DNA of 64,000 nt from Pseudomonas corrugata. Its GTDB lineage: Bacteria > Pseudomonadota > Gammaproteobacteria > Pseudomonadales > Pseudomonadaceae. The notes beneath the pieces were generated by a model that was given only the letters and a program-made list of their open reading frames with translations, was not told the origin of the DNA and ran no database searches. Below are positions 25,605 through 34,658 of this stretch, in pieces. Both the position numbers and the translations under genes were made by a program. Position 1 is the first letter of the stretch. Each line of letters starts with the position of its first letter. Location of the stretch: contig NZ_LHVK01000007.1 of NCBI RefSeq assembly GCF_001269905.1, forward strand, positions 186,001 through 250,000. Direction: 5' to 3'.

Positions 25605-26441
25605 TCAACTGCGCTTGAGGTACGCCTTCCCATAATGCCGCTCCATGCGCGCCTGGATCAGTTCCAGTGCGATGGACATCAGCCAATAGATGATCGCCGC
25701 CGTGGTGAGCATTTCGATGTAGCGATAGCTGGAGCGACCATAGGATTGCGCCAGGAACATCACTTCCCAGACGCCCATCACCGAGACCAGTGAGGAGTCC
25801 TTGAGCATGGAGATGAACTGGTTGGTGGTCGGCGGGATGATGGTGCGCATGGCCTGGGGCAGGGTGACGCGCCAGAAGATCACTGTCTCGCTCAGGCCCA
25901 GCGCCAGCGAGGCTTCGCGTTGGCCTTGGGGGACGCCGACGATGCCGGCGCGGAAAATTTCGCTCAGGTAAGCGCCGTAGTTCAGCGACAGGGCAATGAT
26001 CCCGGCGGTGACGGCGCCTGGAACCACGCCCAGTTGCGGCAAGCCCAGGTAGATCAGCAGGATCTGGATCAGCAGTGGCGTGCCACGGAAGAAGGAGGCA
26101 TAGAAACTGGCAATGCCGAACGCCACCGCGCTGTTGGACAGTCGTGCCAGGGCGGTGATGAAGCCCAGCAATGACGAAGCGACGATCGAGCACAGGCACA
26201 GGAACAGCGTCAGCACCGCGCCTTGCAGAAAACCGTTGGGTGCCAGATGCAGGCCGATCAGGTTCGGCAACTTGTCCAGGATGATCGAGAACTTCAGGTC
26301 GAAGCCCAGGAAAAAACTCGCGAACAGCGCCAGCATGACCGCCCAGGTCAGGTATAACCGTGTGCGAAAACCGAAGATTTTTTTCAGGCGCGACTCAGCC
26401 ACCGGTTGCGGTGGCTGGGATGGTGGTGGAAAAGAGGTCAT
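25605..26441 (-). CDS. Amino-acid ABC transporter permease (HisM/GlnP type)
   Basis: A 278-residue inner-membrane permease with about five helices in the polar amino-acid uptake pattern; the EAA motif is 'EASLALGLSETVIFWRVTLPQAMRTIIPP'. It has an N-terminal proline-rich cytoplasmic start, then a first helix near residue 30. The ATG at 26441 overlaps the binding-protein stop (ATGA), so the two form an operon. Neither a second permease nor an ATPase is nearby, so it probably works as a homodimer with an ATPase encoded elsewhere. Confidence 0.9.
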   Translation of the reverse strand: MTSFPPPSQPPQPVAESRLKKIFGFRTRLYLTWAVMLALFASFFLGFDLKFSIILDKLPNLIGLHLAPNGFLQGAVLTLFLCLCSIVASSLLGFITALARLSNSAVAFGIASFYASFFRGTPLLIQILLIYLGLPQLGVVPGAVTAGIIALSLNYGAYLSEIFRAGIVGVPQGQREASLALGLSETVIFWRVTLPQAMRTIIPPTTNQFISMLKDSSLVSVMGVWEVMFLAQSYGRSSYRYIEMLTTAAIIYWLMSIALELIQARMERHYGKAYLKRS

Positions 26442-27259
26442 TGAGTGATGTCGGCGCCGATCCATTTCTGCGAGAGTTTGCTCAAGGTGCCATCTTGTTT
26501 CAACTGGGCGAAGACTTCACGCACCTTGCTGTCCCACTGGGCGTCACCCTTTTCGATGGCCACCGAGTTCGGTTCGGAGTACAGCGGCTCGCCGGCCAGT
26601 TTGAAGCGTTTGTCTTCGGTCAGGCGCGGTTGCGCGGTCACCAGATTGGTCAGCACCGCGTCCAGGCGTACTCCGGCGCCCAGGCCCAAGTCCTGGAAGG
26701 CCACGTTGTCGGTGTCATACGGGGCGATCTGTACGTTGTCGAACGGATAGCTCAGTTGGGTATCCTCGGCGCCTTCGATCACCAGGTTCTTGTTCAGGTA
26801 GCTCTCATAACTGGAGGCACTGGTGAGGCCGACCTTCTTGTCGCTCAGGTCCTTGGCACCATGGATCCGGTCGTCCTTGGCGTTGACCACGATCACTGCC
26901 GGCGAGGCGTAATACTGCACCGGGAAGTCGAACACTTCGGCGCGGGCCTTGCTCGGCGTCATGGAGCAGATGCAGATGTCATAGCGCCCGCTCCAGCGCC
27001 CGGCGGCGATCACGTCCCAGGACGGCGTTTCCAGGCGCAGCTTCACACCCAGCTTCTGCGCCACGGCTTTGGCCACGTCCACATCAAACCCGTCGAGTTG
27101 GTTCTGATCGTTGAGAAACGAGAAGGGCGGGTAGCTTTCCATCAATACGCCGACCAATTCTTTTTTCTGCTCGATACGGTCCAGCGTGGTGCCGGCAAAC
27201 GCCTGCGAAGAGGCGGCCAGAAGAGTCAGGCCCAAGGCCATTAATGGTTGAAGTTTCAT
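26438..27259 (-). CDS. Amino-acid ABC transporter substrate-binding protein
   Basis: A 273-residue periplasmic binding protein (SBP_bac_3 family) with a signal peptide (1-22, ending 'QAFAG'). 'ESYPPFSFLNDQNQLDGFDVDVAKAVAQKLG' is the standard N-terminal lobe and 'SMTPSKARAEVFDFPVQYY' the mid-domain motif. It would deliver a polar amino acid to the permease encoded directly downstream; the exact ligand is not evident. It is divergent from the homocysteine methyltransferase gene, hinting at a sulfur amino-acid link, which is an inference only. Confidence 0.9.
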   Translation of the reverse strand: MKLQPLMALGLTLLAASSQAFAGTTLDRIEQKKELVGVLMESYPPFSFLNDQNQLDGFDVDVAKAVAQKLGVKLRLETPSWDVIAAGRWSGRYDICICSMTPSKARAEVFDFPVQYYASPAVIVVNAKDDRIHGAKDLSDKKVGLTSASSYESYLNKNLVIEGAEDTQLSYPFDNVQIAPYDTDNVAFQDLGLGAGVRLDAVLTNLVTAQPRLTEDKRFKLAGEPLYSEPNSVAIEKGDAQWDSKVREVFAQLKQDGTLSKLSQKWIGADITQ

Positions 27260-27357
27260 GTTAGGCCCTGGCTGAAAATACAGGTTGTGGTTAACCGAAT
27301 TGTGCGTATTAAATAGTTATAAGAACAACTCCGGTAGTGAGTTATTTTCATAAGCTT

Positions 27358-28272
27358 ATGAGTGAATCGCATATGGGCTCAGCAACGACAGTCATTCTCG
27401 ACGGCGGCATGGGCCGCGAACTGCAACGCCGTGGCGCGCCGTTCAGGCAGCCCGAATGGTCGGCACTGGCCCTGAGCGAAGCCCCTCAGGCCGTAGAGGC
27501 CGTGCACGCGGCCTACATTGCCAGCGGCGCCAATGTCATCACCAGCAACAGCTATGCCGTCGTGCCGTTTCATATTGGCGAAGCGCGCTTCGCCGCCGAA
27601 GGCCAGGCCCTGGCAGCGCTGGCCGGCGAACTGGCCCGGCGGGCGGTGCAGGCATCCGGCAAAGCCGTACGGGTTGCCGGCTCGTTGCCGCCGCTGTTCG
27701 GTTCCTATCGGCCTGATCTGTTTGATGCCTCCCGCGCCAGTGAGCTGTTGTCGCCTCTGGTAACCGGCCTGGCGCCCCATGTCGACCTGTGGCTGGCCGA
27801 AACCCAAAGCTCGACGGTGGAAGCGAAGGCGATTCATGCCGGGTTGCCCCAGGATGGCAAGCCGTTCTGGCTGTCGTTCACCCTCAAGGACGAAGACACT
27901 GATGAAGTGCCGCGCTTGCGTTCCGGCGAGCCGGTGGCGGACGCTGCGGCCGTTGCGGCCGAACTGGGCGTCGAGGCGCTGCTGTTCAACTGCAGCCAGC
28001 CGGAGGTGATCGGTGCTGCGATCGATGCTGCCCGGCAAACCTTCGAGCGCCTGGGGGTGAAGATCCACATCGGCGCCTACGCCAACGCCTTCCCGCCGCA
28101 ACCCAAAGAAGCGACCGCCAACGACGGGCTGGATCCGCTGCGTGAAGACCTCGATCCGCCGGGCTACCTCCAGTGGGCGGCGGACTGGCAGAAACGTGGG
28201 GCCAGTCACCTGGGCGGTTGCTGTGGAATCGGCCCGGAGCATATTGCGGTGCTGGCGCAGAAGTTGGCTTGA
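27358..28272 (+). CDS. Homocysteine S-methyltransferase family protein
   Basis: A 304-residue enzyme of the homocysteine S-methyltransferase (Pfam S-methyl_trans) family, which transfers a methyl group from S-methylmethionine or a betaine to homocysteine. 'VILDGGMGRELQRRG' starts the domain, 'NCSQPEVI' holds the first zinc Cys and 'GGCCGIGPEHI' the other two, so all three zinc ligands are present. The start is uncertain: ATG at 27358 (used) or ATG at 27373, which has GAGTGA eight bases upstream. It is divergent from the amino-acid ABC importer. MmuM is a possible name, but the substrate is unproven. Confidence 0.87.
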   Translation: MSESHMGSATTVILDGGMGRELQRRGAPFRQPEWSALALSEAPQAVEAVHAAYIASGANVITSNSYAVVPFHIGEARFAAEGQALAALAGELARRAVQASGKAVRVAGSLPPLFGSYRPDLFDASRASELLSPLVTGLAPHVDLWLAETQSSTVEAKAIHAGLPQDGKPFWLSFTLKDEDTDEVPRLRSGEPVADAAAVAAELGVEALLFNCSQPEVIGAAIDAARQTFERLGVKIHIGAYANAFPPQPKEATANDGLDPLREDLDPPGYLQWAADWQKRGASHLGGCCGIGPEHIAVLAQKLA

Positions 28273-28303
28273 GCCGGTAGCGAATCATCGGCTGATCGAT
28301 TGT

Positions 28304-28370
28304 CATCGCGAGCAGGCTCGCTCCCACATTTGGAATGCATTTCCCCTGTGGGAGCGAGCCTGCTCGCGAT
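28304..28370. repeat. REPIN
   Basis: TCATCGCGAGCAGGCTCGCT at 28304 and GTGGGAGCGAGCCTGCTCGC near 28349 are inverted arms about 20 bases apart, between the methyltransferase and the giant toxin gene. Confidence 0.9.
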
Positions 28371-28470
28371 AACGGGCTTCAATTACCCATAAATATCAGC
28401 TTACGTTTCCCTCCCAGTTCCACTGCCCTCTATACATATGTACGTCATCTCGGGACGAACAGCGCGATAG

Positions 28471-28500
28471 GGTCCGGACTCTTTCAATCAGAACCGGACC
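28471..28500 (+). promoter_or_regulatory. Hairpin in the 5' leader of the giant toxin gene
   Basis: GGTCCGG (28471-28477) and CCGGACC (28494-28500) are exact inverted copies separated by 16 bases. The 3' arm contains the only plausible ribosome site (GGA at 28496-28498, eight bases before the ATG), so the stem could hide it and reduce translation. Confidence 0.45.
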
Positions 28501-28506
28501 ATTGAG

Positions 28507-31500
28507 ATGTCGATTTCCCCCAAGGATGAACCGGGTGCTGCGTCACCTATACCGCAATCAGAAACGATCGATGCCCAGGCGAAGGAACAGCTCAGGCAAC
28601 TGGACTTGCTGGACACCCACCAGGTACAGCTGACCCATCTGTTCGCAGCCGTTCCCACCTTCGACAGGGTGATGGGCGCGCTGCTGGTCGGCCTGCTCAA
28701 GACCAGGATTCCCGCCAAGAAATTTCGTGCATCGCTGCTTCCGGACATCGAACCGGATCAATGCTATGTGAGCCGCTTCACCACGGGCCCGGACGGTGGG
28801 CGCATCCTGGCCGCCTCGGACAGCTTTACCCACGTCATGCGCAACTGTTTGCTCAGCGACACGGCGCCCGACTTTTCGAAGGGTGGCGTCGGGTTCTTTA
28901 CCCGTTCGGATTCCCTGGAGGAGGCCGACAGCGTCTTTGCCGGCCCGCTGGACGAGCACACGTTGCGGGCCATGGAAGCCGTGTTCTATGTGGCCCATCC
29001 AGCCACGAATGAACGGGTGAAGCGTCAGTTCCGCGACGAACTGGTGCTCTTTCGTCAGCGCAAGGGCTGGGAGGTGTTGCCAGGCGTGGCGGCGTCATCC
29101 ACGACCGAAGTCGCCCTCGCGCAGTTATTGTCCCGGCGCTTCCTGCATCTTTTCGACCTGTACAAAGCCGATCGGGATCCTGCCGCTCGACTCAGCCAGG
29201 GCGAGCGAATCCAGCAAAGCGATGAAGATCGCCTATTGGACATCATCACTACCCATCCTTCCCAGGCGGACAGAGGCCGCCTGTTGCGCGCACCGGTTCC
29301 CCATGCCTATGCGGTCAGGCTCGATAGCGGCGCCGCGCAGCCGCAAAAATGGCCTGCAGCGATGGTGATCAAGTTTACCGACCGGCCATCGCTGTTCCTG
29401 TATTCCCTGGAGCATGGGCTTCAGCGCTTCAACGCTTTCCAGGACCTGATCAGACAGGTATTTCCCACCTTTGAGGGCCAGGCGTGCAGGATTCAGGACA
29501 TTTCCGTCGAACTGTCCGGGCATGTTTTCGAAGTGGCGGCGGCGGACCTGCTGCAGATGCAGCGTGCGGCGCTGGAGAAAGTCCTGGATGCGCCAGGAAA
29601 CGCAACGGTGACGGTGGCTGACTTTGCCCGGCAAACCGAAGATGCCCTTGGCTTGCCCCTGTTGTCACTGGCCGGGCCACTGGCGGCCCGTCAGGAAACC
29701 TTGGTGGAAAACCGTCGCCCCGGTTTCTACAAGACCGCGACGTTTGCCGAGCGAGCCCATTATCGCCGTCTCGAAACAAAGGTATTCGAGGCCGTCTACA
29801 CACTGGGCAGCGGTGTTCCTACCCTGGTGCAGTTCGCTCGCCGGAAGATCAAACAGTACCTCCAGCAAACCATCCACCCGCGCATCGACGTGGACCCGGA
29901 CCAAACCCTGGTCAGGCTGTTCTACGGTGACCGGGCCAGCCCCAGGCAGTCCCGTACCAGCAGCTTGACCCAATTGATGCTCGACAATCTGCGGCCACGG
30001 CAATACCCGAACGCCATGCGCGAAGTGTTGGCGGTCTGCCTTCTGGATCAACACCGTCAACGCATCCGACATCCGGAAAACGGCTTCCTGATCACGGTGA
30101 CCGGGGGCGAACTGGCCAGGATGGCGACGAGCCTCGATGTCGGTGGCAACTATGAAATCCTGCTGCGCCAGCAAATGAATGAACCTCGGTACAAGGCGGC
30201 TTGGCAGGCGTCGTACCGGGCCCACCTGGAATTCAAGGGCTATGAGGCTGCACTCAGGGGCGACGCAGTGTTCCAGGCCAGAGTGACGGATCCGGTTGCC
30301 AAGCCAGCCCATCCGCGAAAACTACTGGCTAGCTGGCTGGAGGCGGTCCTGCAATCACCCACGGCGGCGAATCGGGCCAGGGTGAGCGGGCGCAGGATCC
30401 ATGTCCACGGTCTTCTCCTGGGCGGCAGTGTCAGCGCGCAAGGTGGTACGCCGCGCAACGCGCTCGGCATCGACGGTGTGCTGATCTTTTCAGACCAGCT
30501 TGGGCCGGACATCAAGGGCACCGTGGGCGTGTATTTACCGGACAGCCCCCAGGGCAATGACCTGCAAGAGTTTTCCGACCTGAGCGATGGCATTACCGGG
30601 CTGCTGCAACAGAAAGAATGGCGAGCGTATTTCCGTTCGCGCATTTGCGCCCTCGATCCAGAGGAGATAAAGCGCGCCTTGGGGCAGCACCGTGGTCGGC
30701 CCCTGATCAGTGGCGTCTTGATTACCGATGATTGGCTTGAGCGCTTTCACCGGGCCCACGTCAACTTTCACAGCGCCTATGCGGATCACCGCTCCAACAG
30801 CAACCGGGACATTGGCCTGCAGACCGTCGCGCGGCTGGTGATGATGACGGTTGAAATTGTCATGGACCTGGCCGGCCTGCTGTTGATCCCCGGTTTCCAG
30901 ATGCTGACCCGTGCCGTCAGGACCGGCCTTTTGGTGCTCAGGACCGGTGCCGTGCCAACGAATACGACGACACTGGCGTTCGTCCATGCGGTGGCAAACA
31001 CCCGGAAGGCTATCGGCTTCGGTGGCGTGAGCGTCAACGTGCGAGGGCGCTCCTCTTTCCTGGCGATAACGGCTCGCCAAAGCCAGGCTAAAGCGCCATT
31101 TGGATTGCCCTTGGAAGAAACGCTTTATCGGCGCTATGCCGTGGCGGATAGGTCGGTGCTCCGGGGAGTGTCAGCGGATGCCCAGGGCTTTTATCGCCCC
31201 ACGATCACGGACAGCGTCACGGGGCGCTCTGCTCGCCAGGTGTATGTGCAGCAACCCGATGGCACGGTATTCCGGGTGCATGACCATACGTCGCTCAAGG
31301 CCATCGAGGCCACCATTGTCGACCCGGCGACGGGCTTGAATATTCGCTCCAGTGGCGTGATGAGGAGCACGGTGGCCCGCGCGCCCGATGGGCAGTGGCA
31401 TGCCGTGGGCTTTGGCCTGGGCGGAGGGGGCAAACGCCCGAGCGGAGGACCTCCCCAACCGGGCCCGTCAGCCCCTAAGCAACCTTCGACATCGCTTCGC

Positions 31501-33459
31501 GCCGTGGCCGATCTGATCCGCACGTCAAACGAGTGGGACGTCGAGATCATGGATCTGGTCCCGTCACTCATCACCCGCCTTCCAAGCTGGCCGCAACGTC
31601 GCAGCTTGTTGATCGTGGATCAACGGCGTGGACGCCAGGACTGGTCGATACGCTTCACCCCCGGGCAAGAGGAAAGCGGCTATCCGACGGGCGCACATCC
31701 GCTCAGGTCCAACACTGACGTGGTGCTGATACGCACCGGTGAAAATCATTACACCTTAAGGTTGGCTGATAACACTGACGTCACGTTCGATGCCGACGGC
31801 AATTGCTTCTTCAATGCCGTTGCCCGGGGACTGAACGAGGGGCAGCCCCAGCCAACGTTTTCGATGCAGGGGCTGCGCAATGAAACCGCCGCCTATATCG
31901 ACCTGCACCCGGAGATGAGTCATTACCTGGTGTCACCGCCCACCGGTTTGCAGCAGGCGCTGGCGGATAACGCACGCTCCCTGGAGAACTTGTTGGGCAA
32001 GGCCGCGGTGTATGACGTGAGTCAGATTGTCTATGGCACGCGCAACCCGCATAACCTGTTTCGACCGTTGGTGCATTTCCTGAACCTGTATGCCGACGAC
32101 ATGGTGCGCAGGACCTTGAGCCAAGCCCGGAAAGCCGACTTGCCACCCGAGATCCTGCAACACATCGGTAGCTACTTGTCCCCCCGGGCTCCGGGTCGTC
32201 CGATACTGAGCAGCATTCCTTACTACATGCAAACCGATCGATCCGTGCGGACCTTCTTCGAGGACACGTTGATACGTCCCATCGAAAATTCGGAAATTGA
32301 TGAACTGCTCAACAATGAACACCTCATGTTCTCCCAGGACGTGATTCACATCATGCTCGAATACGGGGTCAGGGCCCGAGAGCTGACCGATCACCATCCA
32401 AAGAACAGTCTGGCGTATGTCCTCTACGATGACGCTCTGCATGGTCATCTCGACGATACGCAGCTAGAGGAACTGCTCAATGGTGCCTATCTGGTGGATC
32501 GTGATGATTTGAAAAAGGTCAAGAGACGGTACGAGCAAGAGACCGGCAATGTCATGGATGACGACTCGGAACTGTTGGAGCAGCACATTTATTACGACCG
32601 CGCCGAGGACCTGGCCGACCTGCTCACCGTGGCACTCGAGCGATTTCCTATGTTGCAGGCGCGGGCAAATATTCTTCTCAAGTCCCCGGTGATCGCTTCC
32701 AACCTGGGTGGCCTGTTTCCCGTGAGTCTGCTTTCACAATGGATTCGCAACCCGAGCATATCCAACATGCGACTTCAGCTCATCGGCGATTATGTCAGTG
32801 GTCGTTATGACGAATTGACGAGATACGGTGGCGTCGATATCAACTGGATGCGACCGTTCGATGACTGGAACCTGAACAGTCTGTTCACGCATCGGCAGGC
32901 TTTACTGGACTTCTTCAACTTTCTCCAGGAGGTCCGGTACTTCAAGGACAGTGACCTGTCGGCTGTCGCCAGGTTGTTCACTGCGCCAGGGCAGCGGCTT
33001 TCCAACAGCCGGGTGGCGATCCTGTTCAGCAGGCCGAACCTGTGGATGTCCATTCGTGCCATGCGCGGGATCTCGCGGGAAAGCGCCAGGGCCATCTGGC
33101 AGGATTTGACGGGCCCGGCATTCAGCGACAGCAATATTCGATTCGCCCTGGGGCGGCCCGGCTCGCTCAACAGCGAGTCGGCTTTCACGGAGGCGTTGAT
33201 AGACAGCCTGGTCAATGAAGAGGCCCGGGCGCATCAGTTGATCATGGGGTCGTACACCATGAGCGAAAGACAGGCCCAGTACTTTCTCCATAATTTCGAT
33301 TTCTCGCAGAGCCCGGCGGGGCACAGTCGGCTGGATTTCGCCAGTTACGTGAGCGCTCATGGATCGATACCGCAATGGGCCTGGCCCTATGCCCGAAGTG
33401 CGGTGACGCCCGAGGTGCTCAAACCCTTCCTGGCCACCCGGAAACCGCCTGAGTCCTGA
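28507..33459 (+). CDS. Giant toxin-like protein with OTU-type cysteine protease domain
   Basis: A 1650-residue protein resembling the large Pseudomonas proteins annotated as dermonecrotic-toxin/DUF6543. There is no signal peptide. Residues 1-700 are the toxin-like N-terminal region; a hydrophobic stretch at about 776-812 ('MDLAGLLLIPGFQML') may insert in membranes; a Gly/Pro-rich linker follows near 975-1000. At 1097-1100 is DGNC with 'FFNAVARG' after it, the catalytic Cys motif of OTU deubiquitinases (Cys1100). The matching 'NHYTL' His motif (His1081) lies 19 residues before it instead of far after it, as in permuted OTU domains. At 1212-1226 'LPPEILQHIGSYL' looks like an F-box. The last 400 residues are not recognised. 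It probably acts on eukaryotic ubiquitin; delivery route and target are unknown. Confidence 0.75.
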   Translation: MSISPKDEPGAASPIPQSETIDAQAKEQLRQLDLLDTHQVQLTHLFAAVPTFDRVMGALLVGLLKTRIPAKKFRASLLPDIEPDQCYVSRFTTGPDGGRILAASDSFTHVMRNCLLSDTAPDFSKGGVGFFTRSDSLEEADSVFAGPLDEHTLRAMEAVFYVAHPATNERVKRQFRDELVLFRQRKGWEVLPGVAASSTTEVALAQLLSRRFLHLFDLYKADRDPAARLSQGERIQQSDEDRLLDIITTHPSQADRGRLLRAPVPHAYAVRLDSGAAQPQKWPAAMVIKFTDRPSLFLYSLEHGLQRFNAFQDLIRQVFPTFEGQACRIQDISVELSGHVFEVAAADLLQMQRAALEKVLDAPGNATVTVADFARQTEDALGLPLLSLAGPLAARQETLVENRRPGFYKTATFAERAHYRRLETKVFEAVYTLGSGVPTLVQFARRKIKQYLQQTIHPRIDVDPDQTLVRLFYGDRASPRQSRTSSLTQLMLDNLRPRQYPNAMREVLAVCLLDQHRQRIRHPENGFLITVTGGELARMATSLDVGGNYEILLRQQMNEPRYKAAWQASYRAHLEFKGYEAALRGDAVFQARVTDPVAKPAHPRKLLASWLEAVLQSPTAANRARVSGRRIHVHGLLLGGSVSAQGGTPRNALGIDGVLIFSDQLGPDIKGTVGVYLPDSPQGNDLQEFSDLSDGITGLLQQKEWRAYFRSRICALDPEEIKRALGQHRGRPLISGVLITDDWLERFHRAHVNFHSAYADHRSNSNRDIGLQTVARLVMMTVEIVMDLAGLLLIPGFQMLTRAVRTGLLVLRTGAVPTNTTTLAFVHAVANTRKAIGFGGVSVNVRGRSSFLAITARQSQAKAPFGLPLEETLYRRYAVADRSVLRGVSADAQGFYRPTITDSVTGRSARQVYVQQPDGTVFRVHDHTSLKAIEATIVDPATGLNIRSSGVMRSTVARAPDGQWHAVGFGLGGGGKRPSGGPPQPGPSAPKQPSTSLRAVADLIRTSNEWDVEIMDLVPSLITRLPSWPQRRSLLIVDQRRGRQDWSIRFTPGQEESGYPTGAHPLRSNTDVVLIRTGENHYTLRLADNTDVTFDADGNCFFNAVARGLNEGQPQPTFSMQGLRNETAAYIDLHPEMSHYLVSPPTGLQQALADNARSLENLLGKAAVYDVSQIVYGTRNPHNLFRPLVHFLNLYADDMVRRTLSQARKADLPPEILQHIGSYLSPRAPGRPILSSIPYYMQTDRSVRTFFEDTLIRPIENSEIDELLNNEHLMFSQDVIHIMLEYGVRARELTDHHPKNSLAYVLYDDALHGHLDDTQLEELLNGAYLVDRDDLKKVKRRYEQETGNVMDDDSELLEQHIYYDRAEDLADLLTVALERFPMLQARANILLKSPVIASNLGGLFPVSLLSQWIRNPSISNMRLQLIGDYVSGRYDELTRYGGVDINWMRPFDDWNLNSLFTHRQALLDFFNFLQEVRYFKDSDLSAVARLFTAPGQRLSNSRVAILFSRPNLWMSIRAMRGISRESARAIWQDLTGPAFSDSNIRFALGRPGSLNSESAFTEALIDSLVNEEARAHQLIMGSYTMSERQAQYFLHNFDFSQSPAGHSRLDFASYVSAHGSIPQWAWPYARSAVTPEVLKPFLATRKPPES

Positions 33460-33474
33460 TAGCTTGCCTTGATC

Positions 33475-33508
33475 GATCGCCATCGCGAAGGGATTCGCGG
33501 TGGCGATC
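33475..33508. repeat. Long hairpin after the giant toxin gene
   Basis: GATCGCCATCGCGAA and TTCGCGGTGGCGATC are inverted copies with one mismatch and a four-base loop. No T-run follows on either strand. It is probably a REP-related palindrome and might serve as a weak bidirectional stop between convergent genes. Confidence 0.6.
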
Positions 33509-33517
33509 ATCCATCAC

Positions 33518-34195
33518 TCACTGCGATGAGCGACATTCCGCCAGGCTACGTACCTGTCCGTTCTCGCTTTGATTCTCTTCACTGAGCCATTGCTCGAACG
33601 CCGCGCCGATCGCCGGCCATTCCGAATCCAGCATCGAATACCACGCGGTGTCGCGGTTCTGTCCCTTGACTACCATGTGCTGGCGGAAGACGCCCTCGAA
33701 CGTGAACCCCAATCGTTCGGCAGCGTATTTCGAGCGGGCGTTGGCGTTGTTGCATTTCCATTCCAGGCGTCGATAACCCAAAGCGAAGGACTCTTTCGCC
33801 AGCAGGTAAAGCGCCTCGGTGCTTTTCGGCGAACGTTGCATGGAAGCGCCGAACGTCACATGGCCGATCTCGATGCGCCCCTGGGCTGGCACGATGGACA
33901 TCAGGCTGAGAATGCCCTGCACCTCGCCATTGGCGCGGTCGATCACCGTGAAGAAGTATGGGTCGATGTTCGCGGCATGATTACCGAGCCAGGCATCGAA
34001 CGCCTTGCGCTCGGAAAAGGGGCCGTAGGGCAGATAGTCCCAGAGTTTCGGATCGGCGCCGGGGCCTTCCAGTGCTTGCCACAGACCGTCGGCATGGCGT
34101 GCCGGATCGAGTTTTTCCAGGCGGATGAAACGCCCTTCGATCAACTGTGTGAACGGTGCCGGAACCCCTTTCCAATCGGCAAGTGAAGTCAACAT
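33518..34195 (-). CDS. GNAT family N-acetyltransferase (RimJ/RimL-like)
   Basis: A 225-residue acetyltransferase of the GNAT superfamily, RimJ/RimL subgroup. It opens with 'LIEGRFIRLEKLDPARHADGLW', typical of the group, with 'GRIEIGHVTFG' on beta-strand 4 and 'YRRLEWKCNNANARSKYAAERLGFTFEGVFRQHMVVKG' as the acetyl-CoA and C-terminal region. The substrate is unknown. The ATG at 34195 is the natural start; it is followed closely by another GNAT gene in the same direction, so the two and the PaiB-like gene form an operon. Confidence 0.88.
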   Translation of the reverse strand: MLTSLADWKGVPAPFTQLIEGRFIRLEKLDPARHADGLWQALEGPGADPKLWDYLPYGPFSERKAFDAWLGNHAANIDPYFFTVIDRANGEVQGILSLMSIVPAQGRIEIGHVTFGASMQRSPKSTEALYLLAKESFALGYRRLEWKCNNANARSKYAAERLGFTFEGVFRQHMVVKGQNRDTAWYSMLDSEWPAIGAAFEQWLSEENQSENGQVRSLAECRSSQ

Positions 34196-34205
34196 GCGGC
34201 GCTCC

Positions 34206-34658
34206 TTACAAGGCTTTGCGAAATTGGATGAAGCCGGGACGTTCGGCGATGCGCTCGTAGAGCTGGATCGCCGTGGCATTGGTTTCATGGGTCAGCCAGT
34301 GCACTTTGCAGCAACCATCGGCCTTGGCGGTGGCGTAGACGTACTCGATGAGCTGACGACCGACGCCGGTGCCACGGCTCTGCTCCGTGACCAGCAGGTC
34401 CTGCAGGTAACAGGAATTCTCGATGCTCCAATTGGACCGGTGATAAATGAAGTGCACCAGGCCGATGGCCGTGTCGCCGCGCCAGGCCAGGGCCCCGTGG
34501 GTCGGTTCGCGCTCATCGAGCAAGCGTTGCCAGGTGCTTTGGCTTACCGCATCTGGCAGTTCGGTGTTGTAGAACCTCAGGTAGGCCTGCCACAGCGGCA
34601 GCCACGCGGCGTGATCGTCAGCGGTAACAGGGCGGATCTCGATCTGGCTCATGTTCAT
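34206..34658 (-). CDS. GNAT family N-acetyltransferase
   Basis: A 150-residue GNAT acetyltransferase. 'IRPVTADDHAAWLPLWQAYLRFY' begins the fold, 'LQDLLVTEQSRGTGVGRQLIEYVY' is the acetyl-CoA binding motif A (RGTGVG) and 'VHWLTHETNATAIQLYERIA' is motif B. Its ATG at 34658 overlaps the stop of the PaiB-like gene (ATGA); a second ATG at 34652 is close by. Substrate unknown. Confidence 0.9.
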   Translation of the reverse strand: MNMSQIEIRPVTADDHAAWLPLWQAYLRFYNTELPDAVSQSTWQRLLDEREPTHGALAWRGDTAIGLVHFIYHRSNWSIENSCYLQDLLVTEQSRGTGVGRQLIEYVYATAKADGCCKVHWLTHETNATAIQLYERIAERPGFIQFRKAL

